A model generated the notes under the pieces. The model had not been told where the DNA came from and ran no database searches. It was given only the letters and a program-made list of their open reading frames with translations. A program made the translations under genes and the position numbers. A stretch of DNA of 64,000 bases, taken from assembly GCA_016584305.1 (NCBI GenBank), contig JACEEZ010026202.1:22501-86500 (forward strand). Reading direction: 5' to 3'. The stretch comes from Chionoecetes opilio (Eukaryota; Arthropoda; Malacostraca; Decapoda; Majidae). Each line of letters opens with the position of its first letter. The stretch's first letter is position 1. Below, in pieces: positions 56,101-64,000 of the stretch.

Positions 56101-58201
56101 GTTCGCCCGGGGCCCTGAGCAGTTTCCGTCTTCTCGTCTTTCTTTACACACGAATGTTGAGGTAGTCAAATGTGCCGGGAAGAAGTTGTCGATCCCCTTG
56201 TTACTTTGAGGAGGAACCCAACCCTGGAGGATATCAAGCTTGCCCTTCCCAGTCTTTTACAAATTTTGCGGCGGTAATTTTAGAAAACAAAACACACATG
56301 TAAGATTTTATGGTTTTGGTAAAAAAGCCCCCAATTTTCCAATGACCCTTCCATTTTCTAATTCCAATGAACGGGAAAACTCAGGGAAATCCCAAGTGGT
56401 GGGCGGGGCTTTTTAAAATCAAAGGGGGGTTTCTACTGTTTTTTGGCCCCCGGGATAATTTTTTTCAAAAAATTAAATTTCGGATAAACTTTGAGCACCG
56501 CATCTGAATCCCAAAAAAAATAAAATTTCCCTTCTGTTGTTTTTTACTAATTAAAATGGATGACATGCTTTAGATGGAACGTTCCAAATAGAAATTTTAA
56601 ATTTGAAAATTTACTCGCATGAGTAGCAAAGTTTAATATTTTTTTTTACATGTATATTGTGGAATGTAAAATTTGGGGCGATTTTTTCACACTGTTTTCT
56701 AAGACAGTACTGCTGGGGTTGGGGGAAAACGCTTGTCAAAATAAAAAATAAGAAAAGGGCCGGGGAAAAAAACAAAAAGAAATAAAGAATCCCGAAACGG
56801 CTTTTTGTTGCGACAAGTGGGTTTATAATTGGGGAAGGCGACACGCCGTGGCGGGGAGGGGTGGGGGGGAGATTGTGGCGGGGAGATTGAATCAAAACAT
56901 TCCCACTTCCGCGTCGACTCTTTGCACTTCCGGGCCTTTGATCTGATTGATACACAATAATAACGGGAAAAAATAGATGCCTGGGTATAGATAACTTCAA
57001 AAAGATACTTTATTGACTATATAAAAATCATAGATTTAGAATTTACCTCGCCTCCTCAATATAACCTTCTTGGTTTTTTGGGTTTATATACAAGTTTTAC
57101 GGGAATCAGGCTTCTATAAAAATATCCATATAGAAGAAAATCGTTCTTAATATTATACTTTTGTTTTTTTTTAAGTGAAGGAAAAAAGCCCAATTTTTTT
57201 TTCCCAGTAGCCAACTTATTATCAAAAAAGTGAGTTAAAAACTGCCAGGGGCCCCCTGGCTTTTCGATTTCCAGTTCTCTCAAATTTAAACAATCCATGA
57301 AAAATTTAAAAAAAAAGGGACAAAAAGTCATTCAACCCCCCCCCTTCGACTGCGCCACCCGTTTTGGGGCCCTTTCCCAAATCTAAAACCAAGATAAACA
57401 GGGGGAAAGTTTTTCTGTCCAGACCCTTTGGGCCGAGAATCCCCCAAAACATCCCCTGATCAATAATAAATTTAAAAATTTAAACAAGCCCCATGGCCAA
57501 GTTTTCCCTCAAGCCGCTCCCTGATGAATTTGGAGGTGCCCTCACAATGTCCACACTCATCATGATCTTTTGAGTTTGCGCGTATGGGGACCTGGGGTTC
57601 CTCTCTGGGGGTGGGGGGAAGCGCACTATTTTGGGCACATGAGAATAAAAGGGAAAAATTTTCCCATAAAAAATTTTAGTTTATTTGGCCCAAGATTCCC
57701 ATAAAAACCCGTAGAGGTTCTCATGAAAAGGGGTCCCTCATGAAAAACTAATATTTCTTTCTGATAAAACATTTGGGGAAAAGGGAGTTCTTGGCTTTTA
57801 CACACATTTAAAAGCAACAAAAGAAAGGGAGCACCCTGGGAAAACATTTGTTTTGGTTTTTACTTGTCAAAAAAAATTTTGAACTCTGTACAAAAAATAA
57901 AAACTCAGGTTTAAACATATACTAATACTTTAGGATGCATGGCAGTATTTATGTCCTTTAAAGCGTAGTTGGTTTGTGGTTTCCCTTTCTTGTCGGTGGG
58001 GGAGAATCCCGGGATTGGGGCCCCTTGGGCTCGAGGCTGTCCATGGCGTTCCACTTTATTGATGCAGGGGCTGGTCGGAGGTGAGCCCCCCTCGTAGGGC
58101 CCGACCCAGTCATGGTTTATGCCGCCCAAGAAGTATGGGGCGTCCTGGGGTCGAAAAGGGGACCTTTAAAAACCTTTTGCAAACGTCTGGAAAGGGCCCA
58201 C
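50745..58201 (-). CDS. ssh: Slingshot-type cofilin phosphatase gene, multi-exon, partial
   Basis: Slingshot phosphatases dephosphorylate and activate cofilin/ADF, promoting actin filament turnover. Exons on the minus strand, in family order: SSH-N segment with HDW and WNAMDSLE (58201 to about 57980); DEK_C-like segment (about 57600-57490); start of the dual-specificity phosphatase domain with IDNFFP and FDYLNIRV (about 56240-56075); active-site exon with VLVH, MGISRSAS, IAYA, KAFN and NPNQG (55818-55627); KSETN exon (about 54960-54765); and a serine/lysine-rich tail (about 53150-50745). The upstream SSH-N exons and first exon were not found. Frame breaks occur in nearly every exon, and the catalytic Cys is not read. 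Wrong bases in the consensus explain this best, because conserved residues continue in neighbouring frames, but a real pseudogene cannot be excluded. Confidence 0.8.
53160..54764. other. slingshot intron, noisy
   Basis: Homopolymer-damaged AT-rich DNA between the tail exon and the KSETN exon. No further exon recognised. A simple A run lies at 53460-53475. Confidence 0.5.
54765..54960 (-). CDS. ssh: slingshot exon with KSETN motif
   Basis: One open frame: QRAQHSMANKSETNFSSL, then a K/T/S/D-rich stretch ending STEDFPLDHP. L-Q-R-x-K-S-E-T-N follows the phosphatase domain in arthropod slingshot proteins. Hydrophilic, predicted disordered by composition. Confidence 0.65.
54961..55626. other. slingshot intron
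   Basis: AT-rich, T16 and A14 runs near 55155-55325. No exon seen. Confidence 0.55.
55627..55818 (-). CDS. ssh: slingshot exon, active-site loop of phosphatase domain
   Basis: Acceptor near CATTACAAG, donor GTCAGT at 55626-55621. It encodes SKVLVHPQMGISRSASV, IAYA, KAFN, LGEARYS and, across frames, KKRNCIKP / NPNQG. The loop should be H-C-x-x-G-x-S-R-S, but the consensus reads His-Pro-Gln-Met where His-Cys-Lys-Met is expected (55780-55792 area). The following A-M-K and K-P-N positions fit slingshot rather than other dual-specificity phosphatases. Confidence 0.8.
56075..56245 (-). CDS. ssh: slingshot exon, N-terminal half of phosphatase domain
   Basis: Reads LQGW-V near 56230, IDNFFP at 56194-56177, then in another frame FDYLNIRV, DEKTELLR and a T-F-R-x-I-T-Q segment. 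Family consensus at this point is N-V-T-R-E-I-D-N-F-F-P-G-x-F-x-Y-x-N-I-R-V-Y-D-E. At least three indels. Confidence 0.75.
56246..57489. other. slingshot intron
   Basis: Noisy sequence between the DEK_C-like and first phosphatase exons. The exon carrying the G-S-E-W-N-A-S-N-L segment is expected here but was not located. Confidence 0.45.
57490..57610 (-). CDS. ssh: slingshot exon, DEK_C-like segment
   Basis: AKLKKIMM-like codons (read as RANSKDHDECG in the damaged frame), then TSKFIRE and a leucine/glutamate-rich end. This agrees with the R-x-K-L-R-x-I-M-M...T-S-K-x-I-R-x-x-L-E segment of slingshot, the helical domain that precedes the phosphatase domain. Splice sites not fixed. Confidence 0.55.
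57980..58201 (-). CDS. ssh: slingshot exon, SSH-N domain
   Basis: After an acceptor-like CCTCGGCAG it encodes, across shifts, WAL.., YFLGGINHDWVG, SPCIN, then WNAMDSLE (58052-58030) and a P-Q-S-x-D-S-P-P-T segment. The S-C-I-N-E-W-N-A-M pattern is specific to the slingshot N-terminal domain. Confidence 0.75.
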
Positions 58202-60838
58202 CTGCCGAGGCAACACCCACCCTGAGTCAGGGATAATTTGGGTTTTTTGATTTTTGATAATTTTAAAATAGGGGGAAAAAAAACCCCATGGGGTTTAAGA
58301 GTTAGTGCCAAACCAACTAAGGGTGTCAAGAGTATGGGTTTCCGTCTAACAGTTAAGTTTGCCCCTTGGTAAAATATGTTATTTTGCCCAAAAAATGTGA
58401 TACTTTATTTGCCTTCAAGATGCAGAAAGGGGAAAAAGAGGCCCCAAAAACAAGGTTTTTCCCGGGTGTCAGGAGAACTTAAAAAAAACGCCTACAGAAA
58501 GGGTTTTTAAGGGTGAAAAAGGGTTAACATTAAAATTTTTGATGAAATACTTGGGTTCATGAGCAAAATAATTAATTTTACGTTTTCAAACGTCTATAAG
58601 TATCAAAGCAAAACAACAATCGTTTAGTAAAACACAAACTACAAAACTTGTGCCTCGAATGAGGGGAAGCATATCTACTTAATATCTTAGGCCAGAGACA
58701 AAGTGCTGGCGAAAAATGAAAGTTTGGGGGGGGCGGGGGAAAGGGTTTTGGGGTCACTCTCCCCCCCCGGGACCGCCCCCCCACGCCCCTGGGCACCAGG
58801 ACCTCCCGGGGCCCGGCGGGGCGCTCCGGGCTTCCTCGAGAGAAAAGGGGTCGGACAGACCCATAAAAATCCTCGTTGGTTGTCTACCCAAAAAGGTTTA
58901 TAAGTTATCCTGCCCCCCCAGAACAAAACCCTTTCAAAGTGCGGGAAGCCTTTCCAAAGACAATTTTGTCTAGATTCATTTTTGTAGCTACACATTTTAT
59001 GTAGCACGTAAATGATAAGGGGGGCGGCCATTTCCCCCTGCTGCGACTGGGAAAAATTTAATAGTTTCCCAAAATTGATAAACCCCGTATGATAAAAAGA
59101 AGAAGAAAAAAAAACTATGGGTAGGGGGAAGGGCAGTGGGTGGGGCGGGGCAGGGGCTGGGGGGAGGCAAAGAGTGAAGGGCAAATCCCTGCCGGGGGCG
59201 CCCCGCCCCGGGCTAACCCGGGCCCCGTGCGGTTTTCAGGGCTCCACAAGTTGTCAGAGTGGGGTGATGATAGATAATCATGAAAATAACCTAATAATCA
59301 TGTTTAAACATCCCTTTAAGGCGGAAACAAAAACTGATTCCCTGTGACTCATCGTAAAAATTTTTCCATCATTTAAAGGTTGCCCCCGGCATTAGTGTCT
59401 CAGGCCCCCCCTCAGATTTGCAATCATCCCAACGTGCAAACCCCGCCGCCGGCCCTCCTGGGACCCCGACATCCCTCCCATCCCTTTGGGTCTCCAAAAT
59501 CCCGCCTTTTTCCTTCCCTTTTACACTTTCACGGAAGCTGCCTCATGGGATATTTTATTTAATTCCCCTAATGAAAAACCCCTCGGGTTTCCCATACTTT
59601 CCCCAAAGTTTTAACTCTTGGCAAGACTTTCTTTCACTGCGCCGTGCCATGCCCCTGAGGGCCCCTGAGGGACACAGCGGGAAAGGGGCAGTGCGGGGAC
59701 AAACCCTTTTACCGCTACCCACACCTTCCCTCATCACCCCCCGCTCATGTATTTTTCCCTTTTCCTGATTTTTCCCGCCCCTCCATTAAAAATTTTCCCC
59801 TTTTTTTCATTGTTTTTTACCCAAACGAAGGAAAAAAACCAAAAAGCATGGGCAAGTAAAACTTCAAACGAGGGGAAAGGGGAGACAGTTGATGAGACAC
59901 TCACTTGTGTTCATGTCCCCAGGGGCCCCTCTTAAATCTTTTGGAATTCCTTGAATTTTTTAGGGAAAAACCTTTTTTACTATTACTTTAAGCCCGGGGA
60001 TGCATATATAAGCTAGGTTTTTTTATTTTTTTAAAAGGTTTTTGGGGGGGGGTTTTTTTTTTTTTACAGCTACGTAAAAAAACAGTGCATTTTAGAGCAG
60101 CCAGCCACGCACCTTTTCCGTGCCCTTTGCCTTCACGAAAGACCCCCGACAAACTTTTGAGGGCGCCTTTTACATGTATTTTTTTAAACCCCAGAACATT
60201 TTACTCAATATGAGTGCAATTCAACTTTTCCTTTATGCTAGAAAATCTTACAAAAACCCCGAGCCCAAAATCAAGAGGCAGTCATAGGGAACAAAATGTC
60301 AACCCGCACCTGATCCCTTTTTCCCCTCGCCCCAACACCCTTTTGCCCCGGCACTCCAAAACCCGCCTCGCCCGCACACCCGTTTTTTACCATGCGAGGG
60401 ACGGGTGGAAAAAAAAAAAACCATCAATGTTAATACGTCGAAAAAAAAAGGAAAACCCCCAATTTGATTCAAATGCTACACCAAAAGGGAAAGATTGTAT
60501 ATCTTTTTCTATGTCTCTGTGACCGTTTTTTCTTCGATTTTTTCTGTAGCGCACAAAAATTTTTTATGACAAACCAAAAACCTGCGATATAAAAAAATCT
60601 TCATTCCCCAGCCTTTCCCGGGAAATAACGGTTCCCGCCCTGCCCCCAGGGAGCCCCCTCCCACCCTGGCCTTGGGAAAAGCGGGAGGCCCAGCCGTACT
60701 AACAACACCCCCTGACAAAAAAGGGGGGGGGAAGGGGGGGGTGGGTAAAATTTCGGGTTTTTGCAAACATTCAAACCAAAATGCATTTTTATTACACATT
60801 TTAACAGAATCCCCTTTCCTTAAATGTGGCGGATATCC

Positions 60839-60840
<2 letters not shown>
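58202..60840. other. Unassigned sequence upstream of slingshot exons
   Basis: Probably intronic to slingshot. Heavily homopolymer-damaged. GC-rich patches at 58730-58850 and 59120-59240 produce proline/glycine frames with no family features. Confidence 0.4.
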
Positions 60841-60890
<50 letters not shown>

Positions 60891-60893
60891 CTT
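60841..60893 (+). repeat. (CT)n microsatellite
   Basis: CT units with one TT interruption. Confidence 0.9.
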
Positions 60894-62166
60894 AAATTCC
60901 CTTCGTCCCCTGTCGCCTGCCGGTTAAAACATTCCCCCCGCACAAATCGGGGCCCCAGGGTACGACTTTCCTTCCGAGGTGTACCTACTATATAGCCGGG
61001 GGTGAGGGGTCGGGGCCCCCCGGCCCTTTACTCAAGTGCTGACAGCAAATTGGAATTTTTGGCCACCTCGAGGCTCAGTCACGCCTCCAACCCCGCCCTT
61101 CCCCCCCGCTCGCTTTCCCCAAAAACTGGCAGCCCCAAGGGGGAGTCGTTTTAGTCAAGTCCCAATAGATTTGCCCGGGGAAAAGTAAACATTTACGGAC
61201 CGCCCCCTCGGCAGCACGGGCTTAGGCTGCTCTGCGAGGCCTTTTTATGGTGCCCCCCAGATCACATCAAGAACCCTTTGAGATGGTGGGGGGGGGGGGG
61301 GGGGGGAAAAAACCATGCCCTAGAAGGTGGCCATCCCCAAAAACCCCTTTTTTTCGGAGGGGGGGAGAGGGTGCATGAAATTTTTTTTTTTTTCCTCTCT
61401 CTCTCTCTCTCTCTTTAACTCGTCACAAAACCCCCATAAAAAGGGGCATGTCAGGTGGAAAGGTTTTTCCCCGCCATCCCCAGAGGTGCCGACCCTACCC
61501 CTGACGCCTATCCCCCCTGGACCTACAGGGAAAAAAAAAAAAAAAAAAAAAAAAACCCGATCCACAACCCGATGATCACGACTACAATGTTTCGTCTCGT
61601 CGCGTAAAGCCGGATCCTACCTTCCTCAGCGCCGCCTACGGGCCCCTCGAACACACCCCTCGGACCAGGACGTGTTTTCACCTTTCTTCCCGCCTTGCCA
61701 TGACGTCGTCTCTCCTTTACGCCCCTCCATGTCCCCTCCCCCGTCCTTATCCTTTTTTTACTTTTGTTTATAGTGAGCCCAGATCCACGTGGGGCATTTA
61801 CACTCCCTCTGCAACACGCGGCGTCGAGGGGGCGTGGCGTAGGAGGGAGTATGAGGGATAAGTGGGGAAATAAAACAAGGTGTTGCACAAAAACTACTAA
61901 AGAAAGAAGAAATCACGAATCAATGAAGAGCGGGGACAGGCGAATCAATGAGGGATGAAACTCTTACTGTACCAGGTTCTTGATATTTCCACCTGACCTT
62001 ATGAATGACTGAATGCGACCACGTGAGAGGGGAGGGATGGGGAGGAGAGGGGGAAATATCTACGTGTTTCTGAATGTGTTGGGGGGGAGAGGAGGGGGTA
62101 ACAAGGGGGGTGGGAGGGAGATCATGGGGAAGGGGAAAATGTAAAAGGCAGGACCAGAGATCACGG

Positions 62167-62168
<2 letters not shown>
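60894..62168. other. Unassigned, partly CpG-containing sequence
   Basis: 61560-61840 is relatively CpG-rich (GTCTCGTCGCGTAAAGCCGG, GACGTCGTCTC), which could mark a promoter, but no start codon or exon was recognised. Includes G18 (61287-61306) and A24 (61530-61555) runs. Confidence 0.4.
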
Positions 62169-62202
<34 letters not shown>

Positions 62203-62222
62203 AAAACACACACACACACACT
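62169..62222 (+). repeat. (CA)n microsatellite
   Basis: Two CA runs separated by AACAAAAA. Confidence 0.9.
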
Positions 62223-62796
62223 ACACAACTAAAGAAGCCAGTGCCACATCCGCCTCTGGGAAGAAAGTTTGGGGGAGAAACTGACCCTCTCCCCCTCCCC
62301 CCCCCTCTTCTTACCTTTAGCCCATCAGTGCACCCCCCCCTTATCACCCGTAAGACTGCACCCCCCCCATCACCCCCCCCCTCTCTCTCTCTTTAAATAT
62401 ATTTTTCCTACCACATTTTCTATATTATTTTCATCTTATATACATACACACAATTCCGTGACAATAAACTCAATCCATACTTTTTTTTCTCTTCTATTTT
62501 TTCCCTCTCTTCAACTTTCTACTTTTTCCCCCAATCTTCACAAGCATGTTTCTTTTCCCCCAATAAACTTTTTTCTTTCATGATAAATTTATTTTTTTAG
62601 TGTAGTAGCTTTCAATCCATCTGTCTCATAAACCTCCCTTTCCAGTCTTTCTTTTTCATTTTGAAGGAGCAATAATTTACCGTGCATTTACCTCTGGGCG
62701 AGTGATATGACCTGAGGCAGATTGGGTCAGGGAAAAAATAGGTGGGGGCTTCGGGGTGACTTGCTATCTTGCCTTGACATCACCGCCACAAACACC
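62223..62796. other. Pyrimidine-rich unassigned sequence
   Basis: C/T-rich from 62285 to 62580, otherwise no feature. Confidence 0.5.
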
Positions 62797-62882
62797 ACTC
62801 CACCACCACCACATCACCCCACCATTCCACCATCACCACCACCACCATTCCACCACCACCATCACCATCACCACCACCACCC
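62797..62882 (+). repeat. (CAC)n trinucleotide repeat
   Basis: CACCACCAC with CAT variants, giving a histidine run in one frame. No coding context. Confidence 0.9.
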
Positions 62883-63039
62883 CCACTACCTCTACCACCG
62901 TAAGACCTAATTTCTCGTGAGCGCTGTGTGGGTCGGTCTCTGAATGGTGAAGGTCGGAATGCCCTGGGCTAGCCCCACACCTCTCTCTCTCTCTCACCTC
63001 TGTCTACCTAAATACTCGCACTACAAACACGCATTGTAC

Positions 63040-63440
63040 TGACGGTGGGGGAGGAGGGGGCTAGGGGGGAGGGGGAGAAGAGAGGGGAGCGAAGGGAAGA
63101 AGGAAGGAATGGGAACGAGGGGAAAAGAAAGAATAAGAGGAAGAGGAAGGAATCGAAGAGGGAGTGAGAGGGGAAGCATACGTTGGTCAACCCCTTCCCT
63201 AAAATATATACAAGGATGGAAAAGGAAGGAAAGAAGATAATAGAAGGGGGAAGGGGAAAGGAGGAAGGGGTGAGGAGAGAGGGGGAAAGAAGGGAAGGGG
63301 AAGGACGGATAGAAAAGGGAGGGGGGGGGGAGGTAAGGAAGGGAAGGGGAAAAAATAAATTGGGCAACCCCCTTCCTTTAAATACACACGAATGGAAGGG
63401 GGAGGGGTAAAGAGGGGGAGGGGGGAGGGTGAAAACAGAA
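63040..63440 (+). repeat. Purine-rich tract containing a 178-bp tandem duplication
   Basis: G/A-rich DNA in which GGTCAACCCCTTCCCTAAA...ATATACAAGGATGGAAAAGG (from 63185) recurs as GGGCAACCCCCTTCCTTTAA...ACACACGAATGGAAGGGGG (from 63361). Confidence 0.8.
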
Positions 63441-63793
63441 TCGAAACCCCAAAACACCGTCGAGGGAGGAAACTTGAACCCTTTGTAGTCCGAAGTCTAC
63501 CTTAATGACTGCCCCCTTGTAACGTCACCACCACCACTACTCATGGATAGTCTTAAGTAACAGGACGAAGATGAGGATGAGGATGGAAAGGATGGCAATA
63601 GTAACTGTGTGTACATGACTTCAGCGATACGACAAAAACCTCACCCTTCAAATCTCTTCACTTTATTAACGGTGACAGAATATAGCTGGCCCGGCACGTT
63701 CTGAATTTAGACAATTATCTACTGTTGGAAAAAATGTGGGTCTGGAATTTACAACTCCAATAGCCGACATCATGATGGGTTTTGCATTAGTGC
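63441..63793. other. Unassigned sequence
   Basis: No gene recognised; short GATGAGGATGAGGATGG run near 63570. Confidence 0.5.
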
Positions 63794-63875
63794 TAACTCT
63801 CTCTCTCTCTTCCTCTCTCTCTCTTCTCTCTCCTTCTCTCCTCTCTTCCTTTTCTCTTTTCTCTCTCTCTCTCTC
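63794..63875 (+). repeat. (CT)n microsatellite
   Basis: CT/TCTC units with TTCC interruptions. Confidence 0.9.
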
Positions 63876-64000
63876 GTCAGGCCTATATAGGAGAGTGGCA
63901 CTTTTCATAAAGGAAAAACCCACGTACATACTTCTCCCAAATGACAAAACTGCAGGGGGATAAAAAAAATTTAGGGGGGAACTGGGGAAAGGGGGAGTGA

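Noticed and set aside
58687..59184. 165-residue minus-strand frame upstream of slingshot
   Set aside because: I looked for the missing SSH-N exon here; only proline/glycine-rich composition, no slingshot residues.
62797..62882. Histidine-rich peptide
   Set aside because: (CAC)n microsatellite without coding context.

Overview
This window is nuclear DNA from a metazoan, most likely a decapod crustacean (crab-like). The evidence is the absence of any prokaryotic gene organisation, genes split into short exons with GT/AG splice sites, dense GT, GA and CT microsatellites, CCTAA/TTAGG (arthropod telomere-type) repeats inside dispersed elements, a tRNA-derived SINE, and many CR1-like LINE and hAT fragments. 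The species cannot be fixed from the sequence. Most of the longer open frames are artefacts of simple repeats and are not annotated as genes.

Two host genes can be recognised, both on the minus strand and both assembled here from exon-by-exon reading. Positions 30488-37400 hold a dynactin subunit 4 (p62, DCTN4) gene: start codon at 37400-37398, exons at 37272-37400, 37054-37125, 33261-33430, about 32745-32912, 32480-32544 and 31890-32050, and a terminal exon at 30488-30683. Positions about 50745-58201 hold a slingshot-type cofilin phosphatase gene: an SSH-N exon near 58.0-58.2 kb, a DEK_C-like exon near 57.5 kb, the dual-specificity phosphatase domain at 56.2 and 55.6-55.8 kb, a Lys-Ser-Glu-Thr-Asn exon near 54.9 kb and a long disordered tail at 50.7-53.2 kb. 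Its 5' end lies to the right of what I can read. Both genes contain frame breaks that look like consensus error, because conserved residues continue across them in another frame.

Region by region: 0.3-9.4 kb is repeat-rich intergenic DNA (a composite GT/AGACC repeat in two inverted copies, a small hAT MITE, a LINE end, two inverted-repeat elements, GA tracts, a GC-rich nested palindrome, a SINE). 9.47-19.47 kb and 19.47-29.63 kb are two near-identical 10-kb copies of one sequence separated by a single N, most simply an unmerged contig overlap. Each copy holds a hAT MITE, a second hAT MITE with 8-bp target duplications, a CR1-like LINE fragment, and a 2.9-kb nested palindromic (foldback) element with CCTAA arrays on one arm and TTAGG arrays on the other. 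29.6-38.6 kb holds DCTN4, a candidate promoter upstream of it, LINE debris and more foldback relatives. 38.8-42.3 kb is a LINE lodged in a GACAGGTGTTT minisatellite. 42.8-43.2 kb is a telomere-motif minisatellite. 44.1-46.1 kb is a decayed hAT transposon with its transposase. 46.8-47.4 kb is a 50-bp satellite. 47.7-50.7 kb is mostly unassigned. 50.7-58.2 kb is slingshot. 58.2-64 kb is noisy, CpG-containing or simple-repeat DNA.

The most interesting biological object is the foldback family with telomere-type repeats in its arms. The most important practical point is that one of the two 10-kb copies is probably not real.
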